64,000 nucleotides of DNA from Acidobacteriota bacterium. Lineage in GTDB: Bacteria; Acidobacteriota; Terriglobia; Acidiferrales; UBA7541. The translations under genes were made by a program, and so were the position numbers. The notes beneath the pieces were generated by a model, which saw only the letters and a list, made by a program, of their open reading frames with translations, had not been told where the DNA came from and did no database searches. The stretch's first letter is position 1. Each line of letters begins with the position of its first letter. Positions 54,220 through 62,749 of the stretch are shown piece by piece. Location of the stretch: positions 1-64,000 of the forward strand of contig QHYZ01000055.1 of NCBI GenBank assembly GCA_003225295.1, in the 5' to 3' direction.

Positions 54220-54557
54220 ACTTCCTCAGGTGTGGTACCCGGGATTCCCGCGATGACATCCGCAATGCGGTTCCACTTTTCGACTTCCGTTGGCAGTCTA
54301 CGCTTGCCTGCCGCTGTGAGACGGTAATACTTTGCTGTTCGATTGTTTTCCGACTCGTCGCATTCGCTAGTGATCCGGGCCCGGTGGTCAAGGCGATACA
54401 AGGCGGGATACAGAGGGCCCTGCTGAATCTCCAGACGATTTTTTGAAATCTGTTGAATGCGCAACAGCACGCCGTAAGCGCGCAAGGACTCGAGGGAAAC
54501 GGCCGTGCGGATCAGCCTGTCGAGCGTGCCCGGCAGAAGGTCGAGCGGTTTGTCCAC
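54216..54557 (-). CDS. PadR family transcriptional regulator
   Basis: 113 residues from the GTG behind AGGAG, giving the standard PadR opening DLLPGTLDRLIRTAVSLESL. The winged helix includes AYGVLLRIQQISKNRLEIQQ and GPLYPALYRLDHR, followed by the wing NNRTAKYYRLTAAGKRRL. PadR proteins are usually repressors that respond to a ligand and control the transporter or enzyme next to them; here two ADOP permeases follow with overlapping coding sequence. Upstream lie a good promoter and three CTAGGA half-sites. Its ribosome binding site is one arm of a 5-bp hairpin ending at the start codon. Confidence 0.92.
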   Translation of the reverse strand: MDKPLDLLPGTLDRLIRTAVSLESLRAYGVLLRIQQISKNRLEIQQGPLYPALYRLDHRARITSECDESENNRTAKYYRLTAAGKRRLPTEVEKWNRIADVIAGIPGTTPEEV

Positions 54558-54569
54558 AGGAGCAATCTC

Positions 54570-54606
54570 TCCTAGATGGACTAGGAATATAATCACAGTC
54601 TCCTAG
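54570..54606 (-). promoter_or_regulatory. CTAGGA half-site array, probable PadR operator
   Basis: The dyad TCCTAG-ATGGA-CTAGGA occupies 54570-54586, overlapping the -10 box and the start point. A further half-site TCCTAG lies at 54601-54606, between -10 and -35. The three sites are placed to block RNA polymerase and suggest autorepression. Confidence 0.6.
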
Positions 54607-54614
54607 ATTGTCAA
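54586..54614 (-). promoter_or_regulatory. Sigma-70-type promoter of the padR-ADOP operon
   Basis: On the minus strand, a consensus -35 TTGACA (54609-54614) and -10 TATATT (54586-54591) are separated by exactly 17 nt. Transcription should start near 54579, giving a leader of about 22 nt. Confidence 0.75.
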
Positions 54615-54777
54615 GGAGAGAGACCAGCGCTCATCTCGCCACCCGCTGTGGCAAGGTCACTGCGACGAGTACCCGACTATTGGACCTGGTGGTCACGAAC
54701 GACATCAAAATTTGTTTTGGGAATGCGAGGACGACCATCACAGATGGAAAAAAAGGCATGTCTTCCCAGGTTGCAGG

Positions 54778-57477
54778 TCAATGGCACCGCGCGACGATCA
54801 GCGTGATGTCGTCTGCTTGGGTGGCCCCACTGAACTCCTGTACGCTTGCTTGAATAGCGGCGAGGAGTTCATTGACAGGCAAGTCCCTATTTGCTTGGAT
54901 GAGCTCGGCGAGTCGCCCTTGGCCATACTCTTCGCCGTGCGGATTCGGTGCTTCGGTCACCCCGTCTGTGCAGATGACCAAGAGATCCCCAGGGCACAGC
55001 TTCTCTTCGTCGATAGTGCTTTCCCATTTGACAAACAATCCCAGCACAGTCGTTGTGCTCGTCAGGGGTTGTACGGATCCGTCGCTGCGCAAAATCAGCG
55101 GGGCCACGTGGCCACAGTTGGCGAACCGAAGGCTCCGGCTGGAGTCGTCATAAACGCCAAAGAACATCGTGGCGTAGGACTCGTCCGTGGTGTTTTCGTA
55201 GAAAAGACGGTTGACGGATTGCAGCAGACGCGGCAGATCCTCCCGTGCGACGGCATACTGGCTGCGAAGATTTGCTTGCAAATTGGCCATCAGTAACGCC
55301 CCGGACATCCCTTTTCCCGAGATATCCGCAAGAACGATTCCCACCACTCCCGGCCCCATGTCCAGGAAATCGTAGTAGTCACCACCGACTTGCCGGGCCT
55401 GGACGCAGCCGCCGATATAGTCAAGCGTTTCAAGTGGCGGAAGATTTTGCGGGAACAGCCTGGCCTGCACGCGGCGGGCAATGTCGATCTCCATGGCAGC
55501 CTTGCGCTCCGCTTCCATCCGCTCAGCCATCTTTTCCGCGAGATCGAGGTTTTCCAAAGTGATGCCTGCCTGGCTCGCGACGGAGTCCAGCAAGTGTTTG
55601 TCCTCGCTCGAATAAGACTCTTCCGAAAGCCGCGGGCCTAGCACCAGCAAGCCGATCAGTCTGCTGTTGCGTCCGAGAATAGGTACAAGGCATTCCGGCG
55701 CAAGCGGTCCCACGCCGAGCCCCTCTAGGCCCGCGGGGACGTCCCAGGCTTTTCCGCGCTTCGCGATGTCCGCGAGCAGCGGCAGCGTGGCTGGTATCGT
55801 GCCCAGGTCTCGCGGAATAAAGACGGCGCCGAAGCGGAAAGGGAACTTCGGCCGAGGTAGTGCGGCTCGAATCTTGTCGGACTCTCCGGGCCATGAACCA
55901 CATTCCACGACGAGGTTTCCATCACCGGCTTCCAAGTAACAAGCCAGCGACTTCGGATGCAGTGCTCCTGCTATCTGAATCTCCAGCAACTTCACGAGTT
56001 CATGGCGGTCCGCTACTGTTCGTGTTTTTTCCGCCAGGTCCTGCAGGATCACGCGGGCGTCGTAGGCGCTGCGGAAGAAAAGCCGGTCAATCCGCTCCGT
56101 TCCCCGCTTCACCATCGGTGCCGACGCCCACACCAGCACAATCCCAAACGCGGCGCTCAAGGCCATGCCAATATTGGTGCCTTCTGCGAAGAACCGTGAA
56201 ATCGTGTGGGTGAAGAGCGCGATGGCTGTCGCCGCTGCCGCAAACAGGAGAACGAAATAGCCACGCTGTACCAGAACATAACGGGCGCTGCGCTTCAAAA
56301 GCACCGGGATCTCAAGCACCCTGTGCTTCGCCACTGCATAAGCAAACGACAGCGGCCATACCGACGACAGGAGCACGACGGAGGCCTGCCACAAAACCAG
56401 GGGCACGCTTACCGGTCCCCCCATGAACGTTGCTCCGACAGCCAGGGTGACAGGAGCGACCCCGATTACCGTTCCCCACACCAGCACGTGTGCTTTGCGC
56501 CGAACTTGGGCATCCGCCGACAAGAAATTGTTAGAGAGTAATGACACCAAGCCGAGCGTCGTGGCACCCAGAAAAGACCCCAAGAATACGACTCCGGGGC
56601 CGGACCAGGGCCCGCGGGACGCGCGTACAGGCAATCCCGCTTGTCCGGCGAGAAGCCAAGTCACTGCGGTCGAACCGGGTAAATGAGAGTCCAGGTAGAG
56701 GGGCAAGGCTCCACCCGCAAACAAGCAACGGAGTCCGATGGGAACTGTGGCGATGATCGCTACTGCCAGGAGAACATATTTCAACCAGGGGAGCTTTCGA
56801 TCCCATGGGGAAGGAGAGGGAAATACCGCAAAGAAGTAGTAGAAAAGCGCCCCCGAGAGCCAGGGCATCACAATTTTGTAGCCGACTGCAAATCCTCGCA
56901 GGGGCGGTGGAATCGCGCCCTCGAACAATGGTCCGCCTGCGACAAAACCGCCAAAAAGCAGCGCCAAAAGCCACGCGTGAGGGTCATCAGGCCGTAGAAA
57001 TAAAACCGCGAGACCCACGACGAGGAAACCCAGGGGATAGTAGCCGATAGGCAAGCTCAACAGATGTTCCAATCGAGTCATGCGCAGCGGTGCCGGCTGG
57101 CTGCCGCGCAGCGCCAATTTCATTGTCCGCCGTCCACCGGCTGAACTTGGCCGTTCAGTGGTGAACTCGACGACGTCCTTCTGGCCGACAACAATCGCCT
57201 CATAGAAGGGACGAAGGCTCTCGAGCGGCTTTCCGTCAATTGCAACAATGCGGTCTCCCGTCTGGAGGCCCGCTGCCTCGGCCGGGCTCCCCGGGAATAC
57301 AGCACCGACGACCATCGAGCGAGTCGCTGCCGAATACTCATAGCTCACAAAACCTGGTTGTCGTGTCGCCTGCCTCACATGCTGGACCCACAGGACGCTA
57401 TAGGTCGTGGCGGCTACGGCAAAGAGGATCGCCAGCAAATAACGCAACAGCCGGCGAAGTGAGATCGCGGTTCGCAT
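54778..57477 (-). CDS. PDZ, multi-pass membrane, GAF and SpoIIE/RsbU-type phosphatase
   Basis: 899 residues. A first membrane helix precedes a PDZ domain (about 45-120, VVGAVFPGSPAEAAGLQTGD, RIVAIDGKPL). Seven or eight helices follow (about 135-455). A GAF-like domain spans about 480-640 (LLGLLVLGPRLSEESYSSED). The C-terminal PP2C/SpoIIE domain has VGGDYYDF, VLADISGKGMSGALL, FANCGHVAPLIL, CTDGVTEAPNPHGEEYGQGR and DDITLIVARC. These phosphatases act on anti-anti-sigma (STAS) proteins to switch on a stress sigma factor. No STAS or kinase partner is present nearby. The PDZ-plus-membrane front may read envelope damage. Confidence 0.9.
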   Translation of the reverse strand: MRTAISLRRLLRYLLAILFAVAATTYSVLWVQHVRQATRQPGFVSYEYSAATRSMVVGAVFPGSPAEAAGLQTGDRIVAIDGKPLESLRPFYEAIVVGQKDVVEFTTERPSSAGGRRTMKLALRGSQPAPLRMTRLEHLLSLPIGYYPLGFLVVGLAVLFLRPDDPHAWLLALLFGGFVAGGPLFEGAIPPPLRGFAVGYKIVMPWLSGALFYYFFAVFPSPSPWDRKLPWLKYVLLAVAIIATVPIGLRCLFAGGALPLYLDSHLPGSTAVTWLLAGQAGLPVRASRGPWSGPGVVFLGSFLGATTLGLVSLLSNNFLSADAQVRRKAHVLVWGTVIGVAPVTLAVGATFMGGPVSVPLVLWQASVVLLSSVWPLSFAYAVAKHRVLEIPVLLKRSARYVLVQRGYFVLLFAAAATAIALFTHTISRFFAEGTNIGMALSAAFGIVLVWASAPMVKRGTERIDRLFFRSAYDARVILQDLAEKTRTVADRHELVKLLEIQIAGALHPKSLACYLEAGDGNLVVECGSWPGESDKIRAALPRPKFPFRFGAVFIPRDLGTIPATLPLLADIAKRGKAWDVPAGLEGLGVGPLAPECLVPILGRNSRLIGLLVLGPRLSEESYSSEDKHLLDSVASQAGITLENLDLAEKMAERMEAERKAAMEIDIARRVQARLFPQNLPPLETLDYIGGCVQARQVGGDYYDFLDMGPGVVGIVLADISGKGMSGALLMANLQANLRSQYAVAREDLPRLLQSVNRLFYENTTDESYATMFFGVYDDSSRSLRFANCGHVAPLILRSDGSVQPLTSTTTVLGLFVKWESTIDEEKLCPGDLLVICTDGVTEAPNPHGEEYGQGRLAELIQANRDLPVNELLAAIQASVQEFSGATQADDITLIVARCH

Positions 57478-57810
57478 GTTACCAGGCTGAAGAATCCACC
57501 AGGCCGCCTAGCTTAAGCTGAGGCAAGTGGCGAATCAACCGTGGCGCTCTATGGTGCTGCGGAAGTGGAGCTCCGCATGTGGGAGACCGTAACTCTCTAC
57601 CATTTCCGACGGTAGTCGGGAATCGCACATTGCGTCTGACCAGAGTTGCAGCATAGACCATCACTCGACAGGGAAGGGTACCTGTTGTCAGAATCCTCCG
57701 GTGTAACAGCCGCGACACTAAGCCCGCGGATGGAGAGATTCCGAGCAGCTCGACAAGGGCGTGACGAGGGAAGAGCCTCCCGCCAGGAGGCTTTTCATGT
57801 TTAAAACATT
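57478..57810 (-). other. Intergenic region between the zinc protein and the SpoIIE phosphatase
   Basis: 333 nt. Apart from the hairpin at 57774-57795 no gene or repeat was recognised. It must contain the promoter of the phosphatase gene. Confidence 0.4.
57774..57795 (+). terminator. Hairpin with T-run, possible terminator
   Basis: Arms AGCCTCC (57774-57780) and GGAGGCT (57786-57792) with a 5-nt loop, followed on the plus strand by TTTT. It lies just past the 3' end of the minus-strand zinc-protein gene, where it has the stem but not a T-run in that gene's direction. Confidence 0.45.
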
Positions 57811-58125
57811 TCAGCGGTTGCCGAAGTTTTCTGGATCGGCGTTGGGGTCGCCGAGATTGTCGTTGATGAGCACCGTCGACTGGCCGGTCAATTCGAAACG
57901 CTTGCGGCACTTGTAGCAGGCCACCAGATCATCCAGCCGCACCATGTAGGAACTGGCCTTCTGAAACTTCCGCTTGTCTTCCTCGCCGACTCCGCGCGGC
58001 AATTCTTTCTTCTTCCTGCAGACCTTCCAGCGCACGGGGGCTTCGAATTCACCGCGGCAGCTCGGGCAAACCAGCTTTACTTTTCGGGTCTCTTCTTTTT
58101 CCGAGTAAAACGCGCGTTCGTCCAT
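57811..58125 (-). CDS. Small protein with two CxxC zinc-binding pairs
   Basis: 104 residues. The pairs CPSC (about 20-23) and CYKC (about 70-73) could jointly bind one zinc; the stretch between them is Lys/Arg-rich (VRWKVCRKKKELPRGVGEED). A C-terminal tail is Asn/Asp-rich. This could be a DNA- or RNA-binding or adaptor protein; no family was recognised. It begins two nt after the stop of the polysaccharide deacetylase gene and is probably co-transcribed with it. Confidence 0.62.
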   Translation of the reverse strand: MDERAFYSEKEETRKVKLVCPSCRGEFEAPVRWKVCRKKKELPRGVGEEDKRKFQKASSYMVRLDDLVACYKCRKRFELTGQSTVLINDNLGDPNADPENFGNR

Positions 58126-58127
58126 GA

Positions 58128-58937
58128 TTAGGGAGCGGGCCTGTTCACCGCTTCTTTGATTGTAACAAATTCGAGGCCGAGGTCACGCCAGCGCGGCAAC
58201 CAATGTTCGAGTGCGGCGAGCGTGCGGAAGCGGTCGCCATTCATTTGGCGATGCGCGCCGTCGTGGAGGCACAGGACGTCGCCCGTACCCGCAGCGGCGC
58301 GGTTGGAGCCCTCTCCCAGGCTGCGCTGCGCATGGTCGGCGATAGGCTGCAGGCGCGGAATCAGCCATTCCGCCGGTCCCTCCTTCCAATCCCTGGGAAG
58401 CAGCGTCCACATGACCGTGCGGTAGCCGAGTTCGCGGGCCGCCGGAATAACCCAAGGATTTCGCATCCCAAAAGGCGGGCGAAACCACTTTGGCGGCGAG
58501 TCCAGGACACTAGAAATCGCGTCGTGGCACAGGCGCAGTTCAATGCGGATTTCTCTGCGAGTGAGCCGGAAAAGATTCGGATGTGTTTCGGTGTGATTGC
58601 CAACAAGGTGTCCACGCGCGATGGTTTCGCGAACCAACTCAGGACATTCGCGCACGTATCGCCCAATCAGGAAAAATGTCGCCTTAGCGTCGTGCCGCTC
58701 TAGAAGATCGAGCAGCTTGGGGGTGATCGCGGGATTCGGCCCATCGTCAAAGGTGATGGCCAGCTTGCGCGGTGAAGCGGTGCGGCAAATTGTCTGTCCA
58801 AAGAGTTGCGCCCGGGGATGTACTGCCCCATAGGCGATAACCCCTGCGGTCGTCAGCGCGCCAGGAACGGCAATGAGGAGCGGATGCACCTTAGAGTTCC
58901 CCAAAATCTTAGAAATGCTAAGGCTAGAATACCTCAT
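58128..58937 (-). CDS. Polysaccharide deacetylase, NodB family
   Basis: 269 residues with an N-terminal hydrophobic anchor (HPLLIAVPGALTTAGVIAYG). The NodB domain has the metal and base Asp pair in ITFDDGPNPA, the metal-binding HxxxH in VGNHTETHPN, the RPPFGMRNPWV groove and the C-terminal LCLHDGAHR. The family removes N- or O-acetyl groups from cell-surface or peptidoglycan polysaccharides. Anchoring suggests action in the periplasm. It forms a two-gene unit with the small zinc protein. Confidence 0.9.
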   Translation of the reverse strand: MRYSSLSISKILGNSKVHPLLIAVPGALTTAGVIAYGAVHPRAQLFGQTICRTASPRKLAITFDDGPNPAITPKLLDLLERHDAKATFFLIGRYVRECPELVRETIARGHLVGNHTETHPNLFRLTRREIRIELRLCHDAISSVLDSPPKWFRPPFGMRNPWVIPAARELGYRTVMWTLLPRDWKEGPAEWLIPRLQPIADHAQRSLGEGSNRAAAGTGDVLCLHDGAHRQMNGDRFRTLAALEHWLPRWRDLGLEFVTIKEAVNRPAP

Positions 58938-59014
58938 CTCAGAAGGGAAACGGTCTCGGCCGCTCCTGCGCTATCCAGCGATCCAACTGTGAACGCCGCA
59001 AGTCCCCATTCCCG

Positions 59015-59680
59015 CTAAGCCCGGAGGCCGCGACGGGCTTTCAGATCGGCGAGGAGGCGGTCAACCTCGGCGTCGCGGTCCAGGCGCGTCAGCTTCTCTC
59101 CGACGTCGTCGCTCAGTAGCTCGACTTCGGCAGTAGCGACTGCTTCCGTCAGATGCACGCGGTCTTTGAGCCGGTCGAACGCGGCGCTGTTGGAATTGTC
59201 GCCCATGCCGGTTTGTGCGCGCGCCGCTTTGCCCAGGGCAATACCGCGCCGATGGCGTGCCAGGAGCAGATCGCGCTTGGACTTCGCTTCGTCGAGCTTT
59301 TGTTCGAGTTTCACGAGCGCCCCTTTCAGCGTTTCGACCTGCGCCTTCTGGTCGTCCACCTGTTCGCGGTAGCTTTGCGCCAACCGCTGCGAGGTCTGAA
59401 AGCGGTCGAGCGCGGCGCGGGCTAGATCATCCTGGCTCTTGTCCACGGCGGTTTCTGCCTTGCGCATCCAGTCTTTCCCGAAGTCCTCGTTCTCGCGCCA
59501 CTTTTTTTCAAGCATGTGCTGGTCGGCGATGGAAACCGCCACCTGCGTCTTGACCTGGAGATACTGGTTTTCCATGTCGAGAATCACCTGCTTGATCATC
59601 TTTTCAGGATCCTCCGCGCGATCGACCATGTCATTGATGTTGGCGCGAATCAGTGTGCTTACTCGTTCCAAAAGTCCCAT
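59015..59680 (-). CDS. pspA: PspA/IM30 family envelope stress protein
   Basis: 221 residues from the ATG behind AAAGGAGA, giving MGLLERVSTLIRANINDMVD, a typical amphipathic helix 1. The rest is one long coiled coil (MIKQVILDMENQYLQVKTQV, LKGALVKLEQKLDEAKSKRD) without membrane helices. PspA/IM30 proteins polymerise on damaged inner membrane and stabilise it. It is the last gene of a minus-strand cluster with XRE, NfeD-like, flotillin and a small membrane protein, but no pspB or pspC is present. Confidence 0.93.
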   Translation of the reverse strand: MGLLERVSTLIRANINDMVDRAEDPEKMIKQVILDMENQYLQVKTQVAVSIADQHMLEKKWRENEDFGKDWMRKAETAVDKSQDDLARAALDRFQTSQRLAQSYREQVDDQKAQVETLKGALVKLEQKLDEAKSKRDLLLARHRRGIALGKAARAQTGMGDNSNSAAFDRLKDRVHLTEAVATAEVELLSDDVGEKLTRLDRDAEVDRLLADLKARRGLRA

Positions 59681-59744
59681 GATGAATCTCCTTTCGAACT
59701 CCAAATGATCGAAACCACCCGAAACAATCGAGCCTGCAAACTGA

Positions 59745-59936
59745 TCAGGGCAAGAGGTGCAGGCTCGAAATTCCCACGGCGAACTTCGCAAGACCCGGCA
59801 GTGAAGCAAGGTTCAACGCGACGGCCCTGCCAAGCGCATAGACCGTGCTTGCCCAAAAGTGGCGGAATATAAAACTGCATGCCACCACCACGAGAAGCCA
59901 AACGAAGAGAACTTTTTCTTTCATACTCATGGCCAT
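59745..59936 (-). CDS. Small membrane protein between flotillin and PspA
   Basis: 63 residues, MAMSMKEKVLFVWLLVVVAC, with one clear helix (about 9-26) and a second hydrophobic or amphipathic segment (VALNLASLPGLAKFAVGISS). It begins 62 nt after flotillin's stop and ends 64 nt before pspA, on the same strand. Size and position recall the small membrane partners of PspA (PspB-like), though I see no sequence match. A second ATG three codons in is also possible. Confidence 0.55.
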   Translation of the reverse strand: MAMSMKEKVLFVWLLVVVACSFIFRHFWASTVYALGRAVALNLASLPGLAKFAVGISSLHLLP

Positions 59937-59998
59937 CCCCCCGAGACCATTGGGCTCCCGGGTGGGCTTTGGACGGCCCCCCGGGGCGGAAGCGATCG

Positions 59999-61438
59999 TT
60001 ACGCCTTCTTGATCGGCGCTTGTGGCTGCTCCGGCTTCGGCGCTTGGTCGCCGATCAGCCGGACTTTGCTGAGCAGTTCTGACATCTGCATGCCGGAGAG
60101 GGCCTCGAAGAGCGCGGGGACCTGCGCCGCGATCTTGGTGATGTCTCCGGTCAGTTTGTAGGCACCAGCGGCGTCGCCGTTGCCCGTGGAAACGATGGTC
60201 ACCTTGTCCACCTTGCTGAGCGGCTCGCTGAGGGCCCGCACCACTTCCGGCAGTCCGGTGATGAGTTTGTCGAGCACGGCGGCCTGGTTGTACTCCTGGA
60301 AGGCCTCCGCCTTGACGTTCATGGCCTTGGCTTCGGCTTCGCCCTTCTTGAAGATGATCTCGGCTTCGGCTTCACCCTGCGCGCGAATGGCAGAGGCGCG
60401 GCCTTCGGCTTCGGTGATCAATCGCTGACGCTCGGCGCTGGCCAGCGTTTCGATGCGCCGGCGCTCGACTTCCGCCTGCTTCAGCACGGTGGCGATGAGT
60501 TCGCGTTCGCGGCGGTCGATTTCCGCGTCCTGCACTTTCACCTGGGCCTCGCGCTCGACTTGCTGCACTTTCACTGATTCGGCAACGACCTGCTGCTGCA
60601 TCACGTTGGTCTCGATTTCGTAGGCTTTGTCGGCGGTCGCCTGGGCCTTTTTGGTCATTTCGAGGTAGCTGGCTTTCTTGAGGTCCAGATCGCGTTCGGC
60701 CTCAGCTTGCTTTGCCAGCGAAGCTGTTTCCGCGGCGACGCGCTCCTGGTCGGCCTGTGCCTTGGCGACCGCCGCCGCGCGCTGGGACTCAGCCCGCTTG
60801 ATGGCGATGTCGCGATCGGCTTCTGCTGCGGCTACTTCCGCATCGCGCTTGATGCGCGCGATATCGGGCCGGCCCATATTGGTGATGTATTCGTTCTTGT
60901 CGCGCACTTCCTTGAGAGTGAAGCTCACGACGTCGAGCCCCATCTTGTTCATGTCCGCGGCGCAGGTCGAACGCATGCGATCACCGACCATCTCGGGCTC
61001 TTTCACGATCTGCTCGACGGTGAGCTGGCCGATGATCCCGCGCAGGTGACCTTCCATCACCAGGCGGATCAAGCCTTCGCGCTGCTCCGGCCTCTTAGTC
61101 AGAAATTGTTCTGCTGCCGTACGAATCGATACGGGGTCGGACTTCACCTTCAACTGGGCCACCGCCTCGACGGTCACGGCAACTCCTTGGTTGGTGTAAA
61201 GGCTCTGCTGCGGAGCAACGTCAAAGGACATTAGCTCCAGCGAGAGCTCGCGGCACTGTTCCAGCATCGGAATGAGAATGGTGCCGCCATTCGTCACCGT
61301 TCTCGGACCGCGTATGCCATAAACGATGAGTGCTTCGTGCGGTCCCACTTTTCGCAACAATGTGGCGAAACCGGCCATCGCAAAAAGAATCGCGAGTACC
61401 AGCAGCCCGGCCACAACGGGAACCGAAAGACCAAACAT
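59999..61438 (-). CDS. Flotillin family (SPFH/Band 7) membrane scaffold protein
   Basis: 479 residues from the ATG behind AAAGGAGGT, a better start than the upstream ATG. An N-terminal hairpin/membrane helix (VVAGLLVLAILFAMAGFATL) leads to the SPFH domain (about 30-200; VGPHEALIVYGIRGPRTVTN, GVAVTVEAVAQLKVKSD). The flotillin coiled coil follows with many Ala-Glu repeats (DAEVAAAEADRDIAIKRAES), then a C-terminal region (AAVLDKLITGLPEVVRALSE). Flotillins organise membrane domains and affect fluidity. It is close to the YqiK type, which often has a YqiJ/NfeD-like neighbour, as here. Confidence 0.93.
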   Translation of the reverse strand: MFGLSVPVVAGLLVLAILFAMAGFATLLRKVGPHEALIVYGIRGPRTVTNGGTILIPMLEQCRELSLELMSFDVAPQQSLYTNQGVAVTVEAVAQLKVKSDPVSIRTAAEQFLTKRPEQREGLIRLVMEGHLRGIIGQLTVEQIVKEPEMVGDRMRSTCAADMNKMGLDVVSFTLKEVRDKNEYITNMGRPDIARIKRDAEVAAAEADRDIAIKRAESQRAAAVAKAQADQERVAAETASLAKQAEAERDLDLKKASYLEMTKKAQATADKAYEIETNVMQQQVVAESVKVQQVEREAQVKVQDAEIDRRERELIATVLKQAEVERRRIETLASAERQRLITEAEGRASAIRAQGEAEAEIIFKKGEAEAKAMNVKAEAFQEYNQAAVLDKLITGLPEVVRALSEPLSKVDKVTIVSTGNGDAAGAYKLTGDITKIAAQVPALFEALSGMQMSELLSKVRLIGDQAPKPEQPQAPIKKA

Positions 61439-61508
61439 AAAGACCTCCTTTTCCACCCTGCTCCGGACCGTTCCGATCGTTCATCAGTCCGAGAAATTCT
61501 CCTGAAGG

Positions 61509-62099
61509 TCAACTCGTAAAGTCTTCCCACTTCTTCACGTAGGCGATTCCGTTCTCGTAGCGGGTGATCGCGACTTCCGTGCCATTCGCAAGAGGCTTGC
61601 CATCCTCGCTCCGTGCTCCCAGGGCCTTACGCACGCCGCGTTGCTCGAAAGTCATTTCCCCGGTGCCATCCTCACGAATGGGCGAGCTGATCGTGCCCAC
61701 CGTTCCCTCGACCCGGTAATCCCAATCCAGCATTTGGGCGTCGCTCACTTTCACAATTCGCGCCATGAACTTGAACACCACACCCGCGGCCAGCAGTCCC
61801 GAGATGATGGAGATGCCCAAGGCGACGATCGCCACCAGCCGCGAATGAGTTGAGACCAGGTAGCCAATCCCCCCAAACCAGGCGAGGAAGGTCATGATCG
61901 TCAGGGCGTTGAACCACCCTAGGCCGCCCGGGGCATGCAACGCACCGCGTCCCGCCATTCCGCCGGTGTGATGTCCGCCTTGAAAGGGCCAGTGCAAGCG
62001 GGACGGCAGATGGATATGAGTCGCACCACCGAGAAACGACAGCACGCTGAGGGAGAAGCCCACAATGAAGCAGAGGAGATAAACATCAGTCCAGGTCAT
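61509..62099 (-). CDS. NfeD/YqiJ-like membrane protein with C-terminal OB fold
   Basis: 196 residues from the ATG (MTWTDVYLLCFIVGFSLSVL) behind GAGGTG. Three helices lie at about 3-27, 65-88 and 90-118; a His/Gly-rich loop (HHTGGMAGRG) lies between the first two. The C-terminal soluble part (about 130-196) reads YRVEGTVGTISSPIREDGTG and GIAYVKKWEDF, an OB-fold pattern shared with YqiJ/NfeD proteins that partner flotillins. It lies 70 nt upstream of the flotillin gene. Confidence 0.82.
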   Translation of the reverse strand: MTWTDVYLLCFIVGFSLSVLSFLGGATHIHLPSRLHWPFQGGHHTGGMAGRGALHAPGGLGWFNALTIMTFLAWFGGIGYLVSTHSRLVAIVALGISIISGLLAAGVVFKFMARIVKVSDAQMLDWDYRVEGTVGTISSPIREDGTGEMTFEQRGVRKALGARSEDGKPLANGTEVAITRYENGIAYVKKWEDFTS

Positions 62100-62195
62100 G
62101 GCACACCTCGAGCGCACTTTGTGCGCGAGCTGGAATTCGAGACGCAGGCCCTGTTAGTTGCTACCCCAACCCTCGTCGGGGTCGACGCCACTCAG

Positions 62196-62720
62196 TTACG
62201 GAGAGAAAGCGGACGGCGGATGATCGCTGCCCTGCTTTCCCCCGTTCTGATGATGGCCTGAATACAAGACTTCACCGAGGCGCTCGGCTAATTCGGGCGT
62301 CCGGAGAATCTCCGCCAGGAGCAAAATCGCCCGGCGTGAGTCTTCATGCTCGGCGACGGTCAGAAGTGCACGTTGCAGCACCGGATCCGCCGTGAACTGT
62401 TCGGCGCCGGCAAAGAGCCAGGAATCGACTTTCGCGTCGATGGCCCGCAATTCAGACTGCAGCCCGGGCGTATAGCCTTCCGGGTCGTCCACCAGGAAAC
62501 CTGGGTAAACGCGGAAGAATCGCGCCAGCAGCTCGCGCGTCGTATGTGTCAGGTGGGGCCGGGCGCCATTCTCGATCTGCGAGAGATACGCCTGGCTCAA
62601 ACCGCGGCCGATCTCGGTCTTCATGGCCGTGGCCAATTCTTGCTGTGTCATCGAACGGCCCAGGCCGCGAAGCGAGCCTTCGACGGCGCGGAGGGAGCGG
62701 AGTTTGTCGCCAAGTTTCAT
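62196..62720 (-). CDS. XRE-family transcriptional regulator
   Basis: 174 residues from the ATG giving MKLGDKLRSLRAVEGSLRGL; an ATG nine codons upstream overlaps a dyad and is less likely. The HTH is MTQQELATAMKTEIGRGLSQ followed by AYLSQIENGARPHL. After the HTH comes a segment like that of regulators linked to PspA (ELLARFFRVYPGFLVDDPEG) and a helical C-terminal domain. It starts the cluster and lies behind a strong promoter with a dyad between -10 and start codon, so it probably regulates itself and the membrane-stress genes below. Confidence 0.87.
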   Translation of the reverse strand: MKLGDKLRSLRAVEGSLRGLGRSMTQQELATAMKTEIGRGLSQAYLSQIENGARPHLTHTTRELLARFFRVYPGFLVDDPEGYTPGLQSELRAIDAKVDSWLFAGAEQFTADPVLQRALLTVAEHEDSRRAILLLAEILRTPELAERLGEVLYSGHHQNGGKQGSDHPPSAFSP

Positions 62721-62734
62721 AGAAGACTCACTTA

Positions 62735-62747
62735 TTGCAATCTGCAA
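62735..62747 (-). promoter_or_regulatory. TTGCA-N3-TGCAA dyad, probable XRE operator
   Basis: Perfect inverted repeat with 5-bp arms, two nt downstream of the -10 box and 15 nt upstream of the XRE start codon, at the expected transcription start. The position suits autorepression. Confidence 0.6.
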
Positions 62748-62749
62748 AT

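Noticed and set aside
57479-57910. A 143-codon minus-strand frame across the zinc-protein end
   Set aside because: Arg/Pro-rich, out of frame with the supported gene, and spans a hairpin.
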